In this document: positions 1 to 6,721 of the stretch, one piece after another
Layout: the number at the start of each line of letters is the position of its first letter
How positions within the stretch are numbered: position 1 is the first letter of the stretch
DNA from: Eubacterium sp.
GTDB taxonomy: Bacteria > Bacillota > Clostridia > Lachnospirales > Lachnospiraceae
Length of the DNA: 8,329 nucleotides
Reading direction: 5' to 3'
NCBI GenBank assembly: GCA_021442545.1
Contig: JABUSX010000355.1
Coordinates: forward strand, 1 to 8,329
The notes under the pieces: model-generated
What the model was told of the DNA's origin: nothing
Database searches by the model: none
What the model saw: the letters and a program-made list of their open reading frames with translations, nothing else
Translations under genes and position numbers: made by a program

Positions 1-495
1 CAGCACGCTGCCCATGAAAAGGTTCTGTACGAGAGGATCATCAGGGAGTACCGAAACCACAGGACAGCCACGCAGATGATACTTCCCGCTGTCGTGATTG
101 AGCCGGGCCGTGCTGATGCCGAACGCATACGGGAAAGGCTTCCTGTTTTTCGTGATCTGGGATTCGATATTGAGGAATTCGGAGGCGACGCGTTCAAGAT
201 CGCCGGTGTCCCGTCGAATCTGTATCTGACCGATCCCCGGGAACTGTTCAGGGATATTACGGATCAGCTTCATGAAGCCGGCAGTCTGCCTCCGGACCGG
301 ATTGCAGAGAGGATTGCCATGATGTCCTGCAAGGCAGCTGTAAAGGGAAACATGTCTTTATCGGTTTCCGAAGCCGAAGCATTGTTTGACGAATTACTGA
401 CTCTGGAAAATCCGTATCACTGCCCGCACGGCCGGCCGACGATCGTGACTGTTTCCCGGGATGAACTGGAACGGATGTTTAAACGGATCGTGTGA
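1..495 (+). CDS. mutL: DNA mismatch repair protein MutL, C-terminal part (5' end outside window)
   Basis: The reading frame is open from base 1 and ends at TGA 493-495, giving the last 164 residues of MutL, the mismatch-repair mediator that links MutS to strand incision. The fragment opens with QHAAHEKVLYE, the tail of the DQHA(X)2E(X)4E metal-binding motif of endonuclease-type MutL; the leading D must lie just upstream. The other C-terminal motifs are also present: SCKA at fragment residues 109-112 (the ACR-like motif), CPHGRPT at 141-147, and FKR at 160-162 near the end (FxR). This means the protein is of the nicking type found in Bacillus and clostridia, not the E. coli type that lacks the endonuclease site. 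The ATG at 76 is internal and is not a real start. miaA follows after 6 bases, so the two are probably co-transcribed and translationally coupled. The family assignment is secure; the N-terminal GHKL ATPase half cannot be judged here. Confidence 0.96.
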   Translation, partial: QHAAHEKVLYERIIREYRNHRTATQMILPAVVIEPGRADAERIRERLPVFRDLGFDIEEFGGDAFKIAGVPSNLYLTDPRELFRDITDQLHEAGSLPPDRIAERIAMMSCKAAVKGNMSLSVSEAEALFDELLTLENPYHCPHGRPTIVTVSRDELERMFKRIV

Positions 496-501
496 TGTGA
501 T

Positions 502-1479
502 ATGAACAGAACAGAAACAGAAAAGAAACAGCCGCTGATCGTACTGTCGGGTCCGACCGGTGTCGGAAAAACGGATCTCTCGATTCTGCTTGCAAGGGCA
601 GCAGGTGGCGAGATTGTCTCTGCAGATTCCATGCAGGTGTACAGAGGACTGGATATCGGTTCCGCAAAGATCCGGAAAGAGGAAATGAAAGGGATCCCGC
701 ATCATCTGATCGACGTTCTGGATCCGGAAGAATCTTTTGATGTGGTCCGTTTTTCTGCTATGGCAGAGGAAGCCTGTTCTCTGATCCGGAAAAGAGGGCA
801 TGTTCCGATCCTGACGGGAGGAACCGGGTTTTACATCCAGGCAGTTGTAAGAGGAATCGATTTTACGGACTGTTCGGAAAATCCGGCTCTCAGGGAGGAA
901 TGGGCAAAACTCGCTGAGGAGCAAGGTCCGGAAGTCCTTCATGCCATGCTGAAAGAAAGAGATCCGGAAGCCGCGGAAGCCATTCACCCTCATAATGTCA
1001 GGCGTACGATCAGGGCTCTTGAGTTTTACGAAATGACGTCAGCAAGAATTTCGGAACATAACAGCAGGGAACAGCAGAGAAGCTCTCCGTATGCACTGGC
1101 CTGGTTTGTGCTGACGGATGACCGGAAACGTCTCTATGACCGGATCAACGCACGTGTGGATAAGATGCTCGAAGCCGGACTGGAAGAAGAAGTCCGCGGC
1201 CTGTATGAACGTGGGCTGACAGAAGAGCATACGTCAATGAAAGGGATCGGATACAAAGAGTTTTTTCCGTATTTCCGGGGCATGTGTTCGATGGAGGAAA
1301 CGGCTGCAGCGATTAAACAGAATACGCGGCGCTATGCAAAACGGCAGCTGACCTGGTTCCGACGGGAAAAAGAGGCTGTCTGGGTCGACAGGCAGGTTTT
1401 CCGGCAAAACGAGGAAGAGATGCTGGATTACATGCTCGGTGTGATCCGTGAAAAAACAGATATAAGGGTACAGATATGA
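502..1479 (+). CDS. miaA: tRNA dimethylallyltransferase MiaA
   Basis: MiaA transfers a dimethylallyl group to N6 of adenosine 37 in tRNAs that read codons beginning with U, which stabilises codon-anticodon pairing. The product is 325 residues, close to the usual 300-320. Visible motifs are the P-loop GPTGVGKT (17-24), DSMQVYRGLDIGSAK (42-56) with the catalytic Asp region that contacts A37, GIPHHLID (64-71), GGTGFYI (106-112), NVRRTIRALE (165-174), and a basic C-terminal segment around 275-290 (NTRRYAKRQLTWFRR) that contacts tRNA. The ATG at 502 lies 6 bases after the mutL stop. There is no convincing Shine-Dalgarno sequence before it, so translation probably depends on ribosomes finishing mutL. 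Its stop overlaps the next start as ATGA (1476-1479). mutL-miaA adjacency is common in Firmicutes. Nothing appears broken. Confidence 0.97.
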   Translation: MNRTETEKKQPLIVLSGPTGVGKTDLSILLARAAGGEIVSADSMQVYRGLDIGSAKIRKEEMKGIPHHLIDVLDPEESFDVVRFSAMAEEACSLIRKRGHVPILTGGTGFYIQAVVRGIDFTDCSENPALREEWAKLAEEQGPEVLHAMLKERDPEAAEAIHPHNVRRTIRALEFYEMTSARISEHNSREQQRSSPYALAWFVLTDDRKRLYDRINARVDKMLEAGLEEEVRGLYERGLTEEHTSMKGIGYKEFFPYFRGMCSMEETAAAIKQNTRRYAKRQLTWFRREKEAVWVDRQVFRQNEEEMLDYMLGVIREKTDIRVQI

Positions 1480-2789
1480 AAGAGAATATGAAAAGCAGCG
1501 GGGCTGAAACGGATCTTCGGGTACAATACCGGAAGATGGGTATATCGGATGCGGTACAGGATCTTGCAGATGAAGTTCTGAACGGCTTACGGGATCGCTT
1601 CGCCCGTATTGATGAAACGGCGGAATTCAACCAGCTTAAGGTTCTTGCTGCCATGCAGCAGAACCGGGTGAGTGAAGCCTGTCTCTATCCGTCGACCGGA
1701 TACGGCTACAATGACATCGGCAGAGACACACTGGAAAAGGTGTATGCCTCGATCTTTCATACAGAGGATGCACTGGTCCGGCCGCTTCTGGCGAGCGGAA
1801 CACATGCACTTCATGTGGCGCTTTCCGGAAACCTGAGACCCGGAGACGAATTGCTTGCCCCCGCAGGAGGACCTTATGATACACTGGAAGAAGTGATCGG
1901 TATACGTCCTTCCCGCGGTTCTCTGGCCGAATATGGTGTAAAGTATGCACAGGTCGATCTTCTGCCGGACGGAGGCTTCGATTATGAAGCGATCCGGAAG
2001 AAAGTAAATCCTTCGACCCGAATGGCTTTGATTCAGAGATCAAAAGGCTATCAGACGAGGCTGTCTTTTTCCGTCGAACAGATCGGGGACCTGATTGCAT
2101 TTCTTCATGAACTGAAGCCGGATCTGATCTGTATGGTCGATAACTGCTACGGGGAATTTGTTCAGAGGATCGAACCCGGTGATGTCGGTGCAGACCTGAT
2201 CGTGGGTTCTCTGATCAAGAATCCGGGCGGCGGTCTGGCTCCGATCGGCGGTTATATTGCGGGCAGGAAGGAACTTGTGGAAAATGCGGCATACCGCCTG
2301 ACAGCACCCGGTCTCGGAAAAGAAGTGGGTGCAACACTTGGAGTGAATGCTGCTTTTTATCAGGGACTGTTTCTTTCACCTGTGGTTACGGCTTCGGCTT
2401 TAAAAGGAGCCGTATTTGCGGCGGCACTCTATGAGAAACTTGGATTTTCTGCATTTCCGCCGGCATCTGCGGAACGCTATGATATTATTCAGGCGCTGAC
2501 TCTTGGATCGGAAGAGGCTGTCTGTGCCTTTTGCAGAGGGATTCAGGCCGCTGCTCCGGTGGACAGCTTTGTGGTTCCGGAACCCTGGCCGATGCCCGGT
2601 TATGATTCGGATGTGATCATGGCTGCCGGTGCCTTTGTACAGGGTTCGTCCATTGAGCTTTCGGCCGATGCACCGATCCGTCCGCCCTATACGGTGTTCT
2701 TCCAGGGCGGACAGACGTGGCCGCATGCGCGCTTCGGGATTCTGAAGACCCTGCAGTACATGAAAGATGCCGGCCTCATTCATGCGTAA
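1476..2789 (+). CDS. ynbB: Methionine gamma-lyase-family PLP enzyme (YnbB / aluminium-resistance-protein family)
   Basis: This 437-residue fold-type I PLP-dependent protein belongs to the family annotated as methionine gamma-lyase family or aluminium resistance protein (B. subtilis YnbB type). Recognisable segments are STGYGYNDIGRD (73-84), LLASGTHAL (104-112, likely phosphate-binding), VDNCYGEF (221-228; D222 is the probable partner of the PLP pyridine nitrogen), and SLIKNPGGG (246-254), where K248 is the likely Schiff-base lysine. The C-terminal half carries the family's PPYTVFFQGG near residues 410-420. The true substrate is not established by the sequence: C-S lyase activity on methionine-like compounds is inferred from the fold. 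The ATG at 1476 overlaps the miaA stop and has AAGGG at 1464-1468 seven bases before it. A second ATG at 1488 is possible but less well placed. Placement after miaA is typical for Firmicutes. The gene symbol is by homology to B. subtilis, not proof of function. Confidence 0.9.
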   Translation: MKENMKSSGAETDLRVQYRKMGISDAVQDLADEVLNGLRDRFARIDETAEFNQLKVLAAMQQNRVSEACLYPSTGYGYNDIGRDTLEKVYASIFHTEDALVRPLLASGTHALHVALSGNLRPGDELLAPAGGPYDTLEEVIGIRPSRGSLAEYGVKYAQVDLLPDGGFDYEAIRKKVNPSTRMALIQRSKGYQTRLSFSVEQIGDLIAFLHELKPDLICMVDNCYGEFVQRIEPGDVGADLIVGSLIKNPGGGLAPIGGYIAGRKELVENAAYRLTAPGLGKEVGATLGVNAAFYQGLFLSPVVTASALKGAVFAAALYEKLGFSAFPPASAERYDIIQALTLGSEEAVCAFCRGIQAAAPVDSFVVPEPWPMPGYDSDVIMAAGAFVQGSSIELSADAPIRPPYTVFFQGGQTWPHARFGILKTLQYMKDAGLIHA

Positions 2790-2813
2790 TCTTTACGAAA
2801 ACGGATTCCGTAA
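2785..2813 (+). repeat. Overlapping inverted repeats at the end of ynbB
   Basis: CGTAA (2785-2789, containing the ynbB stop TAA), TTACG (2793-2797) and CGTAA (2809-2813) could form two mutually exclusive 5-bp hairpins. A third, ACGGA-T-TCCGT (2801-2811), lies between. No T-run follows, so this is not a standard intrinsic terminator. The stems are short and the structure may be chance. Confidence 0.25.
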
Positions 2814-2832
2814 GCATAAACAGCCGGAAACG

Positions 2833-2860
2833 TTATCCGAAGATATGAAAATATCATAAT
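2833..2860 (+). promoter_or_regulatory. Possible weak promoter for the BaiN-like gene
   Basis: CATAAT at 2855-2860 resembles a -10 box (5 of 6). The best -35 is poor: TTATCC at 2833-2838, spaced 16 bases. It sits in the only sizeable gap (2790-2941), where a separate promoter would be expected. The rest of this gap is AT-rich and includes a 5-bp stem with a GAAA loop (2842-2855); I see no riboswitch or clear terminator. Confidence 0.25.
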
Positions 2861-2924
2861 TCGAAAGCAGGGAGTTAAAAATATACAAAACGGCTTTCAC
2901 AGATCATAAAGAGTATTGTGCGGC

Positions 2925-2930
2925 GGAAGG
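2925..2930 (+). promoter_or_regulatory. Ribosome binding site supporting start 2942
   Basis: GGAAGG lies 11 bases before ATG 2942, somewhat long but usable. It falls inside any protein begun at GTG 2918, which has only a weak AAAGAG (2908-2913) in front. Confidence 0.45.
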
Positions 2931-2941
2931 TTTGGGTTTTT

Positions 2942-4195
2942 ATGGACTATCCGGAAAAAGAAATTGTAATTATCGGCGGGGGAGCCTCCGGACTGATGGC
3001 TGCTGCTGCCGCAGCTTCGGAAAATGCTTCTGTTACGGTTCTGGAATATAATGAAAAACCCGGAAAGAAGCTGCTGGCTTCCGGAAACGGAAGGTGTAAT
3101 CTGACGAATCTGAAACTGGATACGTCTGCCTATCATTCCGACCACCCGGAGAGAGCAGAGCGTGTACTTAATCGTTTTTCCGTACAGAATACGCTTCGGT
3201 TTTTCAAAACACTTGGTCTTCGGACCTTTGACAGAGGGGGATGGGTCTATCCCTCTACCGAGCAGGCTTCTCAGGTACGGGATCTGCTTCTGTGGGAGTG
3301 TGAGCGTCTCGGTGTGCGTTTTAAGACTCATGAAGAGGTGATTTCTCTTCGCCAGGATCCTTCCGGAAGCGGCTATCTGATCCATACAAAGGGATGGAAA
3401 TACCGTACAGGTTCCGTGATCATTGCCTGCGGGAGCATGGCCTCTTCAGTCCGCGGTTCTTCGGACACAGCCGTACGGCTTGCGGATACCATGGGCATAC
3501 CCAGACATCCGTTTCTTCCGATTCTTGTTCCGCTCCGCATCAAAGAAAAGGTCTATACTTCCATGAACGGAACCCGTGTTCATGCAGCTCTGAAACTTCT
3601 GGTCGACAGGAGACAGGAGGCAGAAGAAGAGGGGGAGCTGCAGATGACATCCTACGGTGTTTCCGGTATTCCGGTATTTCAGCTCAGCCGTATTGCCGTG
3701 CCGGCTCTGAATCAGGATTCCGAGGTGATTCTTCTGATTGATTTTCTGCCGGATATTTCCGGCTCCGAGCTGAAAGAGGAATGGAATATGCGTGAAGCAA
3801 ACGCACCGGAGAAAACGAATTTTCAGCTTCTGACCGGCATAATTCCGGAAAAAGTCATTCCGGTCGTCCTTCATGCAGCCGGGCTTCGGCCGCACGAGGT
3901 GCCGCATCTGACGGATCATGCGGTCGGAGGGCCGACAGACCGTCTGCTGGCACTGCTGAAGCAGTTTCCGGTTACGATTACCGGTACCGCTCCCTTTGAA
4001 CAGGCTCAGGTCTGTACCGGAGGAATTGCTCTGTCGTCATTGACAGATTCCCTGATGGTCAGAAAGTATCCCGGTCTGTATGCGGCAGGAGAGGCCGTTC
4101 ATGTTGACGGTCCCTGCGGCGGCTATAATCTTCAGTGGGCCTGGTCTTCCGGTTATGTAGCCGGCTGTGCGGCGGCTCTCGGAGAAACGGAATAA
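2942..4195 (+). CDS. BaiN/HI0933-family NAD(P)/FAD-dependent oxidoreductase
   Basis: This cytoplasmic flavoprotein belongs to the HI0933/YhiN/BaiN family (also called aminoacetone oxidase-like). From ATG 2942 it is 417 residues, the usual size. The N-terminal FAD-binding Rossmann fold shows GGGASG (12-17) after a beta strand and the acidic ribose-binding E35 at the end of the second strand. The family hallmark GKKLLASGNGRCNLTN is at 41-56. The C-terminal FAD motif runs from GEAVHVDG (383-390) through CGGYNLQWAWSSG (392-404). An upstream in-frame GTG at 2918 would add 8 residues, but family members begin just before the GGG motif and GGAAGG (2925-2930) precedes the ATG, so I prefer 2942. The substrate is unknown. 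BaiN was linked to bile-acid metabolism in a gut clostridium, but most family members are uncharacterised and nothing here supports that role. It has its own gap upstream and is followed after 93 bases by a second flavoprotein. Confidence 0.92.
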   Translation: MDYPEKEIVIIGGGASGLMAAAAAASENASVTVLEYNEKPGKKLLASGNGRCNLTNLKLDTSAYHSDHPERAERVLNRFSVQNTLRFFKTLGLRTFDRGGWVYPSTEQASQVRDLLLWECERLGVRFKTHEEVISLRQDPSGSGYLIHTKGWKYRTGSVIIACGSMASSVRGSSDTAVRLADTMGIPRHPFLPILVPLRIKEKVYTSMNGTRVHAALKLLVDRRQEAEEEGELQMTSYGVSGIPVFQLSRIAVPALNQDSEVILLIDFLPDISGSELKEEWNMREANAPEKTNFQLLTGIIPEKVIPVVLHAAGLRPHEVPHLTDHAVGGPTDRLLALLKQFPVTITGTAPFEQAQVCTGGIALSSLTDSLMVRKYPGLYAAGEAVHVDGPCGGYNLQWAWSSGYVAGCAAALGETE

Positions 4196-4259
4196 AGTAT
4201 GGCTTTCGGTATTCGCTGCGGTTAGCGATTCTCCGGGAACAAAAAGATGCATATGATTT

Positions 4260-4265
4260 TATAAA
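4260..4265 (+). promoter_or_regulatory. Possible -10 element before the FAD dehydrogenase gene
   Basis: TATAAA at 4260-4265 matches the -10 consensus in 5 of 6 bases, but the -35 (GGAACA at 4236-4241, spacer 18) is poor. The gap 4196-4288 also holds a 5-bp hairpin TCGCT/AGCGA (4213-4228) without a T-run, so it is not a terminator. Confidence 0.22.
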
Positions 4266-4275
4266 TGGAATAAAC

Positions 4276-4282
4276 AGGAGGA
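4276..4282 (+). promoter_or_regulatory. Strong ribosome binding site
   Basis: AGGAGGA, a near-perfect anti-16S match, is 6 bases before ATG 4289. It is the strongest translation signal in the window and fixes the start of the FAD-dependent protein. Confidence 0.85.
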
Positions 4283-4288
4283 AAGCGG

Positions 4289-5896
4289 ATGCTGCGCATT
4301 ACACAGCTGAAATTATCCGTTCTTCATGAACCGGAAGATCTTCCGAAAAAGATTGCTTCCAGGCTCCGCGTGCCGCGCGGAGCCATTCGTCATTTTTATG
4401 TGGAGCGCCGTGCGGTCGATGCACGGAAAAAGCCGGAACTGTTTTATGTATATACGATCGTGGTATCCCTGGACAGAGAAAAAAACTATCTGAAACGCAG
4501 TCTTCCTGCCGGTGTTCAGATATATGATCCGGTCGTTTATCACTTTCCGTATGAGGCTCCCTCTGACTCGTTCCAGCGTCCCGTGATCGTCGGATGCGGA
4601 CCTGCAGGTCTGTTCTGCGGTCTCATGCTGGCAAAACACGGTTTTCGTCCTGTTCTTCTTGAACGCGGGGAAGAGGTTTCCGTGAGAAAACAGAAAACTG
4701 CAGAATTCTGGAAGACAGGGAAGCTGGATCCGGAATCGAATGTACAGTTCGGTGAGGGTGGGGCAGGAACCTTTTCCGACGGAAAACTTTATACCGGTGT
4801 ACACGATGCATCGGGAAGAGGCCGTGAGGTTCTCCGTCTTTTTACGGAGGCCGGCGCTTCAGAAGATATTCTTTATGAAGCGCATGCTCATATCGGAACC
4901 GATCAGCTTGAAAAGATCGTGCCGGCTTTAAGACAGATGATCGAAGCCTTCGGCGGAAATGTTTTCTTCCGAAGCAAAGCTGTGAATCTGCTGCTGAAAA
5001 ACGGAAGGGTCTGCGGTGTCCGCACAGAAGACGGCCGTACTTTTGAAACCGGTGCTGTTGTCCTTGCAATCGGTCATTCGGCAAGGGATACCTTCCGTAT
5101 GCTTCATGCGGCCGGGATACCGATGGAAGCAAAACCCTTTGCCGTCGGACTCCGGGTGCAGCACCGGCAGGATATGATCAATGAAGTGCAGTATGGCAGC
5201 AAGGCACCGGAAATTGTCGGTGCGGCACCGTACAGTCTTCGTTTTCGTACAGCAGAAGGACGGTCGGTATATTCCTTCTGTATGTGTCCGGGCGGACAGG
5301 TCATTAACGCTTCTTCAGCTCCGGGTTATCTGGCCGTTAACGGGATGAGCATGCATGCACGAAATTCCGGGTATGCGAACAGTGCCGTCGTAGCGGCTGT
5401 ATCGCCTGATGACTGCGGCGGCTGTATACCTGAAGGGACAGAAGACCTGTGGAGGGGGCTTCGTTTTCAGGAAGAACTTGAAAAAAAGGCCTGGATTTTC
5501 GGTGAAGGATCGATCCCGACGCAGCGTTTCGAGGATTTCGTACGGTCACAGGAAGGAAAAGAAGGCAGGATGTCTCCCTGTGTCTGCGGACAGATTCGTT
5601 ATGCAAACGTGAGAGAACTGCTTCCGGCCCGGTTTTCCGATGCTGTTCTTGAAGGCATGAACGGTTTCAGCCGCTCTGTTCCCGGATTCAACGATCCCGA
5701 AGTTCTTCTTTACGGAGTGGAAACACGTACATCTTCTCCTGTCCGCATTCTTCGGAATGAAAATCTCCGGAGTGCGGTCGACGGACTTTTTCCATGCGGG
5801 GAAGGTGCGGGTTATGCCGGAGGAATTACCTCGGCGGCTATGGATGGTCTGGCTGCTGCCGAGGCCGTTGCGGCTTCCGTTTGCTTAAAATTTTGA
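4289..5896 (+). CDS. Uncharacterised FAD-dependent dehydrogenase-like protein (COG2509 type)
   Basis: This 535-residue flavoprotein is of the widespread but uncharacterised FAD-dependent dehydrogenase family. Residues 1 to about 95 form a family-specific N-terminal domain (start MLRITQLKL; VPRGAIRHFYVERRAVDAR near 28-46). The FAD Rossmann motif VIVGCGPAG is at 99-107 with E125 as ribose ligand. NVQFGEGGAGTFSDGKL (151-167) is a family signature. A CMCPGG motif with C331 and C333 suggests a redox-active or metal-contacting cysteine pair (inference). The C-terminal FAD segment runs from LFPCGEGAGYAGGI (500-513) through SAAMDGLAAAEA (515-526). Length is normal and no frameshift is seen. No signal peptide or membrane helix is visible, so it is probably cytosolic. 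Substrate and pathway are unknown. It is only distantly related to the preceding BaiN-type protein, so the pair is not a simple duplication. The -35 box of the radC promoter overlaps its stop. Confidence 0.92.
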   Translation: MLRITQLKLSVLHEPEDLPKKIASRLRVPRGAIRHFYVERRAVDARKKPELFYVYTIVVSLDREKNYLKRSLPAGVQIYDPVVYHFPYEAPSDSFQRPVIVGCGPAGLFCGLMLAKHGFRPVLLERGEEVSVRKQKTAEFWKTGKLDPESNVQFGEGGAGTFSDGKLYTGVHDASGRGREVLRLFTEAGASEDILYEAHAHIGTDQLEKIVPALRQMIEAFGGNVFFRSKAVNLLLKNGRVCGVRTEDGRTFETGAVVLAIGHSARDTFRMLHAAGIPMEAKPFAVGLRVQHRQDMINEVQYGSKAPEIVGAAPYSLRFRTAEGRSVYSFCMCPGGQVINASSAPGYLAVNGMSMHARNSGYANSAVVAAVSPDDCGGCIPEGTEDLWRGLRFQEELEKKAWIFGEGSIPTQRFEDFVRSQEGKEGRMSPCVCGQIRYANVRELLPARFSDAVLEGMNGFSRSVPGFNDPEVLLYGVETRTSSPVRILRNENLRSAVDGLFPCGEGAGYAGGITSAAMDGLAAAEAVAASVCLKF

Positions 5897-5921
5897 CCCC
5901 ATGATCGTAATGTGATAAAAT
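5893..5921 (+). promoter_or_regulatory. Sigma-A-type promoter for radC-mreB-mreC
   Basis: TTGACC (5893-5898) and TAAAAT (5916-5921) are separated by the ideal 17 bases, and TG at 5913-5914 gives an extended -10 (TGn). Each hexamer matches consensus in 5 of 6 positions. The -35 overlaps the stop codon (5894-5896) of the upstream gene. Predicted transcription start is near 5928, leaving a leader of about 60 bases before ATG 5990. Confidence 0.7.
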
Positions 5922-5978
5922 AATGTAGATTTTGTGCTGTGAAACCAGATGCATTTTCTGTCCGGAAGAGAGTGGAAC

Positions 5979-5983
5979 GGAGG
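5979..5983 (+). promoter_or_regulatory. Ribosome binding site deciding the radC start
   Basis: GGAGG lies 6 bases before ATG 5990. An upstream in-frame GTG at 5939 has no such site and would place the extension on the leader, so ATG 5990 is chosen. Confidence 0.8.
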
Positions 5984-5989
5984 TGCAAT

Positions 5990-6721
5990 ATGGAACATAC
6001 AACACAGATACAGTCAATCCCGGCAGAGGATCGTCCTTATGAACGCTGCCTGCGGTGCGGGCCGGAAGTTCTGTCCGATACGGAACTTCTGGCCGTCATT
6101 CTCAGGACCGGCGTAAAGGGAATCTCCGCGCTGGAGCTTGCAGGGCAGGTGCTCCGCCTCTGTCCGTCAGAACCGGGTCTTTTGGGCCTGTATCATCTGT
6201 CGGCAGAAGAACTGAGGTCGATTCACGGGATCGGAACGGTCAAGGCGCTGCAGATCCTCTGTATCGGAGAGCTCTCCCGCAGGATCGCAAAGTGCCGGCG
6301 TAAGGACAGGATGCCGTTTCGGGAGCCGGGGGCGGTTGCGTCCTACTACATGGAAGAGCTCCGTCACGAAGAGAAAGAGAGGGTCATCTGCATGATGCTG
6401 GATACCCGGAACCGTCTTCTTGCGGATGTTGAGATTTCGCGGGGCACCGTCAATGCCTCCATGCTGTCTCCGCGCGAGATCTTTCTTTCGGCATTGACGC
6501 ACAGGGCGGTTCAGATCATCCTGGTTCATAATCATCCGAGCGGTGATACGACGCCGAGTCAGGCAGACAGGGTGGTCACGAGAGATACGGTACTGGCCGG
6601 TGAAGTACTTGGAATTTCCCTCCTGGATCATATTATCATCGGAGACGGGAGTTATACCAGCTTAAGGGAAGCAGATGCTCTGCTGTTTGAGCAGGCAGAC
6701 GGGAGAAGATATACCATATGA
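5990..6721 (+). CDS. radC: RadC family JAMM/MPN-domain protein
   Basis: RadC-type protein of 243 residues from ATG 5990, slightly longer than the usual 220-230. The N-terminal part (about 11-100) is the UPF0758 domain with a helix-hairpin-helix-like segment around SAEELRSIHGIGTVKALQI (71-89), likely to bind DNA. The C-terminal part (about 108-230) is a JAMM metalloprotease-like domain. The metal motif is intact: H180, H182 (HNHPSGD 180-186), S190 and D193 in the spacing HxH-x7-S-x2-D. E148 or E163 may supply the acidic residue. The name came from a supposed repair role that was later assigned to another gene; the actual function of chromosomal RadC is unsettled, so repair should not be assumed. 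It is preceded by its own promoter and overlaps mreB by ATGA (6718-6721). radC directly before mreBCD is a recurrent arrangement in bacteria, including Firmicutes. Confidence 0.95.
   Translation: MEHTTQIQSIPAEDRPYERCLRCGPEVLSDTELLAVILRTGVKGISALELAGQVLRLCPSEPGLLGLYHLSAEELRSIHGIGTVKALQILCIGELSRRIAKCRRKDRMPFREPGAVASYYMEELRHEEKERVICMMLDTRNRLLADVEISRGTVNASMLSPREIFLSALTHRAVQIILVHNHPSGDTTPSQADRVVTRDTVLAGEVLGISLLDHIIIGDGSYTSLREADALLFEQADGRRYTI

Noticed and set aside
394..993. Minus-strand open frame opposite mutL and miaA
   Set aside because: Antisense to conserved MiaA motifs, with no domain similarity I can recognise.
2918..2941. GTG start adding 8 residues to the BaiN-like protein
   Set aside because: The family begins at the residue near ATG 2942, and the better ribosome site falls inside this extension.
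4213..4228. Hairpin TCGCT/AGCGA as terminator after the BaiN-like gene
   Set aside because: Only 5 bp, with no following T-run.
5939..5989. GTG start adding 17 residues to RadC
   Set aside because: The added residues are basic and unlike RadC; GGAGG sits directly before ATG 5990.
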